Shown here piece after piece: positions 18,440 through 26,789 of a stretch of 64,000 bases of DNA (position 1 is its first letter; every line of letters starts with the position of its first letter). The stretch spans positions 25,180 through 89,179 of the forward strand of contig NZ_SBJH01000116.1 in the NCBI RefSeq assembly GCF_004368405.1, given 5' to 3'. The translations under genes and the position numbers were made by a program. The notes beneath the pieces were generated by a model. The model made no database searches and was not told the DNA's origin. It saw only the letters and a list, made by a program, of their open reading frames with translations. The DNA comes from Olivibacter sp. XZL3 (GTDB taxonomy: Bacteria > Bacteroidota > Bacteroidia > Sphingobacteriales > Sphingobacteriaceae).

Positions 18440-19633
18440 ATGAACAAAATATTAATTATAGGCGCTTTCGACAGGTTCAACTATGGAGACCTCCTGTTTC
18501 CGATCATTATTGAGCAACAGCTGAAGACATATGGACAGCCCTTGGATTTGGCTTATTTTGGAATGGTAGATAGTGATTTAAGCGACCTGGGAGGAAAGCC
18601 TACGCAAAATATTCAAGCATTTTATCAGGCCTGTAATGACGGTTCAACAAGAGCGAATATTATTGTGGCGGGAGGGGAGGCGATCGCGGTGACATGGAAT
18701 TCGTTGTTGGTCGCATTAAACGAAAAATACAAATTGATACGGCGTTATCAGCACCATCTCGAGAAATTTATGGACCTCAATAAATGGGCGAAACGCAAGT
18801 TAAAGGGACAGACCATGCTTCCCTTTGTGTTTAATAAAACAGATTTCAAGAGCGTCGATCATGTATTGTTCAATTCGTTGGGAGGATCAGAGATTCCGGA
18901 AGAAATCTTCACAAAAGTCGAGGGCCTGAAACAGAAGCTGAAAAATGTAGATTATTTTTCTGTACGGGATACGGTTACGCAGCAGAATTTGAAGGATAAA
19001 GGAATCGATACGAATCTATATCCGGATTCCGCTATTTTAATGTCGAAGTTTTATCCAAACGAGCAGCTGCAAGGCTTGGTAAGCATTGCTATTAAGCGCT
19101 TTGTAGAGGAGAAGAAAGGTAAATACGTGTTCTTTCAGATCAATAGGAACCATGCAAAGCAAAAAGAGGAAAGAATCGCATCCTTACTGAATGCGATCTA
19201 CGAGCAAACCGGTACCGATATTTGCTTATGTCCCATCGGCAAAGCCTCTAACCACAACGATGATGAGGCCCTGCAGTTAGTCTTTCCACATCTAAAGGGC
19301 GAAGCCCAGTTTTTCAACGAGGTCACGGTATGGGATATCATGTATCTGATAGCCAATGCGCGGTGTTACATAGGAACCAGTTTGCATGGTGCCATCACAG
19401 CGATGAGCTACGCGATACCTTATGTGGGTATCAACGTGAAGAAGCTGAATAGCTACCTGTCAACTTGGGGCGTAGAAAGGCTGAAGGCTGTAGTGCCTAT
19501 TGAACAATTGTTTACGCAGTATCAAATCGCTATTGATGTCCCGAAACAAGACCTATTGGAATCTAAACGGAGGCAGTTCGCCGCCATTGAAGAATCATTC
19601 GATCGAATGGCAACGTGTTTATTCGGCACTTGA
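18440..19633 (+). CDS. Polysaccharide pyruvyl transferase family protein (WcaK/AmsJ type)
   Basis: A 397-residue protein that starts MNKILIIGAFDRFNYGDLL, the usual N-terminus of the family. It has GGEAIAV, FFQINRNHAKQK, and the conserved C-terminal ARCYIGTSLHGAITAMSYAI with its histidine. Family members transfer pyruvate from phosphoenolpyruvate to a sugar of the repeat unit as an acidic ketal. The gene follows the flippase gene by 10 bases and belongs to the same transcript. Its last 15 bases overlap the end of the convergent tatA-like gene. The polymer made here may therefore be pyruvylated and anionic. Confidence 0.87.
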   Translation: MNKILIIGAFDRFNYGDLLFPIIIEQQLKTYGQPLDLAYFGMVDSDLSDLGGKPTQNIQAFYQACNDGSTRANIIVAGGEAIAVTWNSLLVALNEKYKLIRRYQHHLEKFMDLNKWAKRKLKGQTMLPFVFNKTDFKSVDHVLFNSLGGSEIPEEIFTKVEGLKQKLKNVDYFSVRDTVTQQNLKDKGIDTNLYPDSAILMSKFYPNEQLQGLVSIAIKRFVEEKKGKYVFFQINRNHAKQKEERIASLLNAIYEQTGTDICLCPIGKASNHNDDEALQLVFPHLKGEAQFFNEVTVWDIMYLIANARCYIGTSLHGAITAMSYAIPYVGINVKKLNSYLSTWGVERLKAVVPIEQLFTQYQIAIDVPKQDLLESKRRQFAAIEESFDRMATCLFGT

Positions 19634-19822
19634 TTCATCTTTTTTTAGTGTTTCGGATGTCGGTTTTTCGTCATTTTGTCCTTCTTTAAACGCGCGAACG
19701 CCCTGTCCTAATCCCCGCATCAGTTCGGGGATTTTTTTTCCTCCGAAAAGGAGCAGCAATGCAAGAACAATGACACCTAGCTCGGGGCCGCCGATTGCAG
19801 CCAATAATACTGGATGAAGCAT
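19619..19822 (-). CDS. tatA: Sec-independent protein translocase subunit TatA/E
   Basis: A 67-residue TatA-type protein with an N-terminal membrane helix (GVIVLALLLLF), the invariant FGGKKIPEL hinge, an amphipathic helix (MRGLGQGVRAFKEG) and a charged tail. TatA oligomers form the pore for folded proteins carrying twin-arginine signals. No tatC or tatB is adjacent, which is common in Bacteroidota. The end of the gene overlaps the 3' end of the pyruvyl transferase gene by 15 bases. A candidate client is the RR-bearing SDR-like protein at 42229. Confidence 0.95.
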   Translation of the reverse strand: MLHPVLLAAIGGPELGVIVLALLLLFGGKKIPELMRGLGQGVRAFKEGQNDEKPTSETLKKDESSAE

Positions 19823-20020
19823 AATCTATTTTTTAGTTTAACTTTGCAAAGTTAACCGTCTTAACATTAGAGATAGATTAAGGTAAGATTAGGGAAATTA
19901 AGCGGTTACAGATTGCTTGAACTAAAACTGTTATCATGAACCGTTGGTACGATGTACACCGGAAAACCCTCGTAGAGCGCGCGTGGTAAAGGAAAAATAA
20001 CGGGAAAAATTGATTGATTT

Positions 20021-21760
20021 ATGAAGCTCGACGGGCAAAAAAAACAGGAAAGAACTTCCGGGATTTTGCAGAGGTTGCTATTTGTCTTCCTAATATTTGT
20101 GTTCTTACTTACAGCCGGTTCGCTGCTGTTAAGGCATTCGATTGCTGAAAAGCTGGCCTACCTGAGCGTGAAGTTGAAAGCGCCGCCCGAAACGGGCGAA
20201 ATAAGTGATGTTTTGCTCGAGTTGAGTAGCGCTGAAAACGATTTTCAACAAGCGAGCCTCTATGGATATAGCGACAAGCTGAAAGAGTACGAACGGAAGG
20301 TGTTGAACGTTTTTGCAAAAATAGACACGATATTAGTCGAATACCCTGTATTGGCCGACTCCCTCGAAAAGTCGTTGGAGGAGCAGGAGTTTAAAAAGTA
20401 TGTGAGTGAGAAATTAGACCTTTCGCTGAAAGTGTTTGCCCTGAAGAAGAATTTCGACTCCTTGTTGGCAAAAAGCACGAAAGCCAATTTCCTCGGAAAC
20501 AGAAAAGTGCGGATTGCTAAGGAAAAACGGCAAATAAGGCGGAGCGCTGAACAGGATACGATCATTAAACAAGTCGCGTCGGCCGTTAAGAAAAAAGGTT
20601 TCCTTAAACGTTTGCAACAAGTTTTTTCACCTAGTTCTGACACCTTACGTACCAAATTATTATTGGTGGCAAGAGAAAATGCAGTGCGGGACTCCATGAC
20701 GAGAGCGCTGCAAATTCAAAATGAAAGGGGGCAGCAACAGCTTTTGGCCAGACTGAGTAAAGAACATTCGCTATTGGCCCAATCGCAGCAAGAACTTATC
20801 TCCTCTAACTTGTCGCTGATTATAGAGTTAAGGCAGCTAATTGATCAGATAAAAGACAACTATTTATTAAATTGGGAGAGGAACCAACGAGAGACATTGG
20901 CGCAATATGAAAAAGCCGTTGCCGATTTAGATAAATTCACCATTACGGCTATTATTATGGTGCTCGTTTTCGTGGCTCTTCTCTTGTTCTATATCAAAAA
21001 AGCAGGTAAAGCGGAAAATCAATATAAAGCGGAAAACGCACGGGCTATCGCGCTTGCTGAGCAAAAGTCTCAAATGTTGGCCACCATGAGTCACGAGATT
21101 CGGAATCCACTTACGGCCATAACCGGCTTTGTATACCTGATGAGAAATACGCCATTAACGGCCGAACAGAGTCGTATGGTGAGTTCGATAAAAGCTTCGT
21201 CGGATATGTTGATGGATACTGTGAACGACATTCTGGATATGACTAAAGTTGAAAGTCAACAATCTGAGGTGCTCAAAGTGGTGTCTTTTACACCTTTTCA
21301 TGAAATAAAAGCAACTATTGAAACGATGCGTTTTATAGCAATTAAGAAAAATATTGGCTTGACCTTTACCTTCGACGGCCCGGAAGATGAAATGGTTTAC
21401 GGGGATCCCTTCCGATTAAAGCAGGTAGTCATTAACTTGCTCGGCAATGCCATCAAATACACCGACGAGGGAGGTGTAGAGGTGTATTGTAAACTGGAAA
21501 AGGGAGAAGCAAGCGATATGCGCGACCTCATTGTGCGAATAAAAGATTCTGGAACAGGTATTCCGCAGGAGCAGCAAGCAAAGTTATTCACTAAGTACTA
21601 TCAGGCAGGAAAAGAGAATAGCAGACCGGGGACCGGGCTCGGATTGTATATTTGCTATCAGTTAATAAAGCTACAGCAGGGAGATATTTTTGTCGAAAGC
21701 AAGGAAGGTGAAGGCTCCGTGTTTAGTTTTCAGATTCCGTTTAAATCCGCGAATATTTAA
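20021..21760 (+). CDS. Membrane sensor histidine kinase
   Basis: A 579-residue kinase with a first membrane helix at about residues 18-38, a large helical periplasmic domain (about 40-305) rich in coiled coil, and a second helix near 308-328 (FTITAIIMVLVFVALLLFYI). The cytoplasmic part has H358 in MLATMSHEIRNPLTAITGF, the N box (QVVINLLGNAIKYTD), G1 (VRIKDSGTGIP), the F box (KLFTKYYQ) and G2 (GTGLGLYIC). No receiver or Hpt domain is attached, and no regulator gene is adjacent. The all-helical sensor resembles four-helix periplasmic sensors of Bacteroidota hybrid kinases. The signal is unknown. The gene is alone on its transcript. Confidence 0.92.
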   Translation: MKLDGQKKQERTSGILQRLLFVFLIFVFLLTAGSLLLRHSIAEKLAYLSVKLKAPPETGEISDVLLELSSAENDFQQASLYGYSDKLKEYERKVLNVFAKIDTILVEYPVLADSLEKSLEEQEFKKYVSEKLDLSLKVFALKKNFDSLLAKSTKANFLGNRKVRIAKEKRQIRRSAEQDTIIKQVASAVKKKGFLKRLQQVFSPSSDTLRTKLLLVARENAVRDSMTRALQIQNERGQQQLLARLSKEHSLLAQSQQELISSNLSLIIELRQLIDQIKDNYLLNWERNQRETLAQYEKAVADLDKFTITAIIMVLVFVALLLFYIKKAGKAENQYKAENARAIALAEQKSQMLATMSHEIRNPLTAITGFVYLMRNTPLTAEQSRMVSSIKASSDMLMDTVNDILDMTKVESQQSEVLKVVSFTPFHEIKATIETMRFIAIKKNIGLTFTFDGPEDEMVYGDPFRLKQVVINLLGNAIKYTDEGGVEVYCKLEKGEASDMRDLIVRIKDSGTGIPQEQQAKLFTKYYQAGKENSRPGTGLGLYICYQLIKLQQGDIFVESKEGEGSVFSFQIPFKSANI

Positions 21761-21956
21761 TGAAATCTGAAAAAGCAGAACCTGCCGTTCTGAGGTATAC
21801 CCTAGAGAGGACAAGAAGGGAATAGCCGAGGTTTAGCTATTATAGAACGTATTTTTGAACCGAAAACCAATTCAGCGTTTGTTTGGAGGCCATTTTCGTA
21901 GGCCACACTTTTGTAATTTTCTTACGCAGATTAATGAAAAATATCCTGAAAAGGAG

Positions 21957-21964
21957 TAGGTTTG
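21957..21964 (+). promoter_or_regulatory. Bacteroidota -7 promoter element (TAGGTTTG)
   Basis: TAGGTTTG matches the Bacteroidota sigma-ABfr -7 consensus TAnnTTTG and lies 37 bases before the start codon at 22002. No convincing TTTG -33 box is present at the expected spacing. Confidence 0.4.
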
Positions 21965-22001
21965 CACTCTTTATTGAAAAATTGTTAATATAAAACCTTT
22001 T

Positions 22002-23012
22002 ATGGGTGCTAGAATACGGGCGATAGAATATTACTTTCCAGAAAAACGAATTACCAACCAAGACCTTAGCGAAGAGTTTCCGGATTATGATTTTTCTAAG
22101 TTTGAGTTCAAAATAGGAATAAGTAGCCGATATGTGGCTGATGCTGATGAAACAGCATTGGATTTGGCCGAAAAGGCTTGTTTAAAGCTTTTTCAGCGCG
22201 TTGACAAGACGGAAATAGATTATGTATTATACTGCACGCAAAGTCCGGAATATATTATGCCGTCTACTGCCTGTATTTTGCAAGACCGATTGGCTTTGAG
22301 TAAAACGGTAGGTGCTTTTGATTTTAATTTAGGCTGTTCGGGTTATACTTATGGCTTAAGTATGGCCAAAGCTTTTATCGAAAGCGGTCAAGCAAACCAC
22401 GTCTTGCTGGTCACAACAGACACTTACTCTAAATATATCAATAAAAAGGATCGATCCAACCGAGCCATTTTTGGCGATGCCGCCAGTGCAACCGTCATTT
22501 CTTCGAGCACTGAAAACGGTATCCATAAATTCAAATTCGGAACCGATGGCAAAGGCTATAATAAGCTGATTATAAAAAACGGGGGCACCAGATTTTCGGT
22601 TGATAAAGATCCTGAGGAACGGCTTTATGGACGAGGCAACATTTATACCGAAAATGACCTCTATATGAACGGACCTGAAATATTTCGGTTTACCAGTACC
22701 GTGGTGCCGCCCTTTATTGAGGGGGTACTGGCTTTCAATGAGGTAAGTAAAGAAGAGGTAGGCCAGTTCATTTTTCATCAAGCGAACGCCCATATGCTGA
22801 AGGTAATGCGAGAGCGACTCCTATTGCCATCCTCTAAATTTTACATAGATTTAAGGGATGGGGGGAATACCGTATCTTCAACCATACCAATCGCATTAAA
22901 AAACTACTGTAACAAAGATCTAATTGAAGGGAAAACCTCGGTACTGGTTGCCGGCTTCGGCGTGGGGCTTTCATGGTCCGCCGGCTTAATTGAGGTCGAC
23001 AAGAACGTGTAA
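22002..23012 (+). CDS. 3-oxoacyl-ACP synthase III family protein
   Basis: A 336-residue thiolase-fold enzyme of the KAS III (FabH-like) family. Cys112 lies in FDFNLGCSGYTYGLS, the active-site cysteine context. The catalytic His is in FIFHQANAHML and the Asn in RDGGNTVSSTIPIAL, giving the complete C-H-N triad. GDAASATVI and the C-terminal LVAGFGVGLSWSAGLI are also standard. KAS III enzymes condense acyl-CoA with malonyl-ACP. This version, outside a fab operon, resembles the paralogues used for specialised acyl chains or polysaccharide and lipid modification rather than the housekeeping FabH. It is monocistronic and convergent with corA. Confidence 0.9.
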   Translation: MGARIRAIEYYFPEKRITNQDLSEEFPDYDFSKFEFKIGISSRYVADADETALDLAEKACLKLFQRVDKTEIDYVLYCTQSPEYIMPSTACILQDRLALSKTVGAFDFNLGCSGYTYGLSMAKAFIESGQANHVLLVTTDTYSKYINKKDRSNRAIFGDAASATVISSSTENGIHKFKFGTDGKGYNKLIIKNGGTRFSVDKDPEERLYGRGNIYTENDLYMNGPEIFRFTSTVVPPFIEGVLAFNEVSKEEVGQFIFHQANAHMLKVMRERLLLPSSKFYIDLRDGGNTVSSTIPIALKNYCNKDLIEGKTSVLVAGFGVGLSWSAGLIEVDKNV

Positions 23013-23198
23013 CTATAACGAGGTGCTTTGCAGCCAATTTGTATCTTATTAGACCGTCTGTGCTTGTTCGCAGTACCTCGCCGCTCTGTTAAAAATCCGC
23101 TTTAGTCAACTGCGACTTGCAGATGGATGCACTAAGGTTGAAGCAGCTGTCTACATCGGGAGTTTTTGCTACTTTTTGCGGAAAAAAGTAGATGATAT

Positions 23199-24101
23199 CT
23201 ACAACCAGCCCTTCTTCCTGAACCAGAAGTAGATGGCTAAAGTGATAATGGCCATTACCAGCATTATAATCGGATAGCCAAGATGCCAATCAAGTTCAGG
23301 CATATAATGAAAATTCATGCCGTATATACCCACGATGAACGTAAGCGGCATAAAGAATACCGAGAAGATGGTTAAAATCCGCATGATTTCATTCGTTCGG
23401 TGAGACGCAATGGAGAAGTAAGCCGATAAGAGTTGGGCGGTATTTTCTGAAAGATTGTCGTATACGTTCTGCATCCGGATGTATAGATCGCGTAAATCCC
23501 GGGTATAGCTGTTTCTTTGCTTTGGCGTGTCTATTTTATCAATGATTTCATAAGACAAGATCAACAAGCGTTTAATAACGTCCACCTTCCGTTTTACATA
23601 GTAAAGGCCTCTTAGAACGGGCGCCTTCCGTTGTTTTAAAAAGACGTTTTCCTCGAAATAATCCAGTGATTGCGCGAGGTGAACACTGGGCGCCTCGAAA
23701 GTGAGCAAAGCGGCTCGAACAATGCGGTTTAATATACAAGTGGTGTCTCGACAGCCACCGGCATCGATGGCTTTCATTTTAACTTCCCCAATAAGAGGCT
23801 GCACCGTTCTGTGAACAGTAATGAGATATTCAGGCGTATAAAAAACAGCAATTTTATTCGTTAATTCCTGTATCGTGTCGGCATCGCTCATTGGCTTTTG
23901 TGAATACACCCTTAAAATAATAAAGGTATAGTTGTCCACCGTTTCGTGTTTCGGTAAATGGTCTGGCTGCATACAGTCCTTAATGGATGTTTCATGCAGT
24001 GAGAATTTTTTACTTATATCTTCAATCTCATTAACGGAGGGATCTATCAAGTCAATCCAATCGAAACCGTGAGTTTCCTTCGAAGCGAATATCGTTTTCA
24101 T
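23199..24101 (-). CDS. corA: CorA family magnesium/cobalt transporter
   Basis: A 300-residue CorA. It has a cytoplasmic alpha/beta domain, the long stalk helix (residues about 150-235) and two C-terminal membrane helices. The first helix ends with the signature YGMN in IVGIYGMNFHYMPELDW, and the second is IIMLVMAIITLAIYFWF followed by the basic end RKKGWL. The GMN loop with the acidic ELD stretch forms the pentameric pore entrance. Length and motif are normal for the family. It stands alone; both flanking genes run in the plus direction. Confidence 0.95.
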   Translation of the reverse strand: MKTIFASKETHGFDWIDLIDPSVNEIEDISKKFSLHETSIKDCMQPDHLPKHETVDNYTFIILRVYSQKPMSDADTIQELTNKIAVFYTPEYLITVHRTVQPLIGEVKMKAIDAGGCRDTTCILNRIVRAALLTFEAPSVHLAQSLDYFEENVFLKQRKAPVLRGLYYVKRKVDVIKRLLILSYEIIDKIDTPKQRNSYTRDLRDLYIRMQNVYDNLSENTAQLLSAYFSIASHRTNEIMRILTIFSVFFMPLTFIVGIYGMNFHYMPELDWHLGYPIIMLVMAIITLAIYFWFRKKGWL

Positions 24102-24369
24102 ATAGGCATCTAATTAGTGCTTTTTGTTTTTTAGCGAAGGCATCTAATAATAATCAAACGCAGGTTATAAATATAGGAAAATGATCGGAATCATAGGTGC
24201 CCGCCGAAGAACAGAAGTGATTGGTAAAAACCCAGTTCCGCAGGTCGACGATTAAACAGCAAGATCTTTGTGACCGGCAAAGACGAAATTGTGTTTCCTA
24301 TAGCCATTTAATTTATTACTTTTAGGGTCGTTATTTTTATAAAGACGTTAAGAAATAATATTTACCGAA

Positions 24370-25314
24370 ATGAATAGACTTTATAGCTATACGCTACCGC
24401 TGCTGTTGACTTGCTTTTTAAGCGCACCGATTGCCAAAGCGCAAACAAATCCCGTTTTTGAGGGATGGTATGCGGATCCGGAAGGAATACGGTATGGTAA
24501 GGAATATTGGATATTTCCGACATACTCCGCGCCTTATGAAGAGCAGGTATTCATGGACGCATTTTCATCCAAGGATTTGAAAACTTGGAAAAAGCACGAA
24601 AAAATAATTGATACTGCTGCTGTAAAATGGGCTAAGAAAGCGATGTGGGCACCTGCTGTACTCACAAAAGATAAAAAGTATTACCTGTTCTTTGGCGCAA
24701 ATGATGTTCATGAAGGGGAGGTTGGCGGAATCGGTGTAGCGGTTGCCGACAAGCCGCAAGGCCCCTACCGCGATTTGCTAGGTAAACCGTTGATTAACGA
24801 AATTGTAAACGGTGCACAGCCCATTGACCAGTTTGTCTTTAAAGATGTCGACGGTTCATATTATATGTATTATGGCGGATGGGGACATTGCAATGTGGTG
24901 AAATTAAAGGACGACTTTTCGGGTATCGTGCCTTTTGAAGACGGCAGCACCTATAAAGAAGTGACGCCGGAGAACTATGTGGAAGGCCCTTTTATGTTCA
25001 TAAGAAATGGGAAATATTATTTTATGTGGTCTGAAGGTGGGTGGACAGGCCCTGACTATAAAGTGGCTTATGCGATAGCTGATTCCCCCTTTGGGCCTTT
25101 CAAACGAATCGGTACTATTCTGCAACAGGATCCTGCCGTGGCTACAGGCGCCGGACATCACTCGGTTATCCAAGGTAAGGCCAACGACGAGTGGTATATC
25201 GTTTACCACCGGAGGCCACTCGGCGAAACGAGCGCACACCACCGCGTTACCTGCATTGATCGCATGTACTTTGACGAGAATGGACTGATAAAGCCCGTTG
25301 TAATGACCAAATAA
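24370..25314 (+). CDS. Secreted GH43-like five-bladed beta-propeller glycosidase
   Basis: A 314-residue secreted protein. It has a signal peptide (ends near APIAKAQ, residue 25) and a GH43/GH62-type five-bladed propeller. The first blade has the usual catalytic-base region PVFEGWYADPEGIRYGKEYW (Asp in YADPE). Then come MWAPAVLTKDKKYYLFFGAN, APIDQFVFKDVDGSYYMYYG-like pKa-modulator positions and NYVEGPFMFIRNGKYYFMWS with the presumed acid Glu in VEGP, and HHSV closer to the end. Family activities include arabinofuranosidase, xylosidase and galactosidase. I cannot choose between them. The rfbD gene follows 11 bases later, so the two may share a transcript by proximity. Confidence 0.88.
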   Translation: MNRLYSYTLPLLLTCFLSAPIAKAQTNPVFEGWYADPEGIRYGKEYWIFPTYSAPYEEQVFMDAFSSKDLKTWKKHEKIIDTAAVKWAKKAMWAPAVLTKDKKYYLFFGANDVHEGEVGGIGVAVADKPQGPYRDLLGKPLINEIVNGAQPIDQFVFKDVDGSYYMYYGGWGHCNVVKLKDDFSGIVPFEDGSTYKEVTPENYVEGPFMFIRNGKYYFMWSEGGWTGPDYKVAYAIADSPFGPFKRIGTILQQDPAVATGAGHHSVIQGKANDEWYIVYHRRPLGETSAHHRVTCIDRMYFDENGLIKPVVMTK

Positions 25315-25325
25315 ACATAAGAAAA

Positions 25326-26165
25326 ATGAGCAAGCTATTAGTATTGGGTGGATTTGGACAATTAGGACAGTGCTTACAAACGGTGTGTGAAGACGATACG
25401 ATCTTTTTGTCATCAAAGGACGCCGACATCGGTAATGAATCACAGCTCGAACACCTGTTCCATCAACATCAACCAACGCATGTCATCAATTGTGCCGCCT
25501 ATACCGCAGTGGATAAGGCAGAAGATGAAGTGGAGGCTGCAACCAAGATTAACGCAATAGCGCCGGGTAAATTAGCGGAGCTTTGTAAACGCTTTGACAC
25601 GATTTTAATTCATATCTCTACCGACTTTGTGTTCGAAGGTTCACAAACGGGCTTGCTCACGGAGGAAGATGCGACGCGTCCCACAGGTGTATATGGCAGA
25701 ACGAAATTAACGGGCGAACTGGCCATTCAGGCCGCTTGGGAAAAACATATCATCATCCGTACGAGCTGGCTATACTCGGAATATGCCAACAATTTTGCCA
25801 AGACGATGTTGCGACTGGCGAAAGACCGCGAGGAGCTTAAAGTTGTAGCAGATCAGGTGGGTACACCCACCTATGCGCTCGATTTGGCCAAGGCTTTATG
25901 TGAAATCATAAAGAAAGCGGAGGGTATGTATGGGGTATATCACTATAGTAATGAAGGGGTTGCTAGCTGGTATGACTTTGCGCATGCCATCTTCGAATTG
26001 AACCATGTCAATATCCGTTTATTACCGATTAAGACGTCGGAATTTCCAACCAAAGCGAAAAGACCCGCTTATTCCGTATTGGATAAATCGAAAATAAAAA
26101 AGCAATTCAACTTGAGCATACCCAACTGGCGGGATAGCTTGCGCGTCTGCCTGGAACGACTATAG
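25326..26165 (+). CDS. rfbD: dTDP-4-dehydrorhamnose reductase
   Basis: A 279-residue extended SDR with the Rossmann motif LGGFGQLGQCLQ at the N-terminus, NCAAYTAVDKAEDE, the catalytic YxxxK in VYGRTKLTGE and the substrate region TSWLYSEYANNFAKTML. This is the RfbD/RmlD pattern. The enzyme reduces dTDP-4-keto-L-rhamnose to dTDP-L-rhamnose with NAD(P)H, giving the donor for rhamnosyltransferases such as the candidate at 8620. The other three rml genes are absent from the window. It starts 11 bases after the GH43 gene and is followed by the NUDIX gene 42 bases on. Confidence 0.95.
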   Translation: MSKLLVLGGFGQLGQCLQTVCEDDTIFLSSKDADIGNESQLEHLFHQHQPTHVINCAAYTAVDKAEDEVEAATKINAIAPGKLAELCKRFDTILIHISTDFVFEGSQTGLLTEEDATRPTGVYGRTKLTGELAIQAAWEKHIIIRTSWLYSEYANNFAKTMLRLAKDREELKVVADQVGTPTYALDLAKALCEIIKKAEGMYGVYHYSNEGVASWYDFAHAIFELNHVNIRLLPIKTSEFPTKAKRPAYSVLDKSKIKKQFNLSIPNWRDSLRVCLERL

Positions 26166-26207
26166 ACACACGATGTATAAACGCTTTCTTATCCGTACCT
26201 TTAGCAT

Positions 26208-26738
26208 ATGAAATGGAAAACTTTAACATCTGAATATTTAGTGAAAGCCCCATGGGCGGTTTTACGGAAAGATTCATGTGAAATGCCCAACGGGCATATC
26301 GTACCGGAATATTATGTGTTGGAATATCCCAATTGGGTCAATGTAGTCGCTTTTACGGAAGACAATAAAATTATTTTGGTAAGGCAATATCGGCATGGTG
26401 CGGGGAAGGAGTTTCTTGAAATTCCCGGAGGTGTCATTGACGATGGTGAAGATGCCTTAACCGCCGCTAAACGTGAAATGCTAGAAGAAACAGGTTACGC
26501 TTTTAAGACTATGGAAAAGGTGGTAGACCTATATCCCAATCCGGCCACCAGTACCAACATTACAACAACCTATATTGCTAAAGGAGGGGTTAAAGTAAAG
26601 GAACAGGCATTGGACGATCAGGAAGAAATCGAAGTATTGTTATATACGGTTGATGAGGTTAAAAAGCTGCTTAAAGAAAATAAAATTGGACAAGCACTCC
26701 ATGCCGCAGCCCTGTTTTACGCGCTGTACGACTTGTAA
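26208..26738 (+). CDS. NUDIX hydrolase, ADP-sugar pyrophosphatase type
   Basis: A 176-residue Nudix protein. The complete Nudix box is visible (GGVIDDGEDALTAAKREMLE followed by ETGY), preceded by KEFLEIPGG and followed by the proline-containing DLYPNPATSTN, as in ADP-ribose/ADP-sugar pyrophosphatases. The family hydrolyses nucleoside diphosphates linked to another moiety with Mg2+. VRQYRHGAGKEFLE fits the ADPRase branch. It is cytoplasmic. It lies between rfbD and a conserved protein of unknown function on the same strand; a promoter-like element separates it from the latter. Confidence 0.9.
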   Translation: MKWKTLTSEYLVKAPWAVLRKDSCEMPNGHIVPEYYVLEYPNWVNVVAFTEDNKIILVRQYRHGAGKEFLEIPGGVIDDGEDALTAAKREMLEETGYAFKTMEKVVDLYPNPATSTNITTTYIAKGGVKVKEQALDDQEEIEVLLYTVDEVKKLLKENKIGQALHAAALFYALYDL

Positions 26739-26777
26739 GAATCTGTAATTTAACATGGACACTCCTAACTAATTCCC

Positions 26778-26785
26778 TACCTTTG
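26778..26785 (+). promoter_or_regulatory. Bacteroidota -7 promoter element (TACCTTTG)
   Basis: TACCTTTG matches TAnnTTTG and lies only four bases before the ATG at 26790, implying a leaderless or near-leaderless transcript, as often seen in Bacteroidota. No clear -33 TTTG box is visible. Confidence 0.5.
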
Positions 26786-26789
26786 CCCT

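Noticed and set aside
23013..23198. CGAGGT/ACCTCG pairing between the KAS III and corA genes as a terminator
   Set aside because: Only six pairs with a loop of about 50 bases and no T-run; chance is likely.
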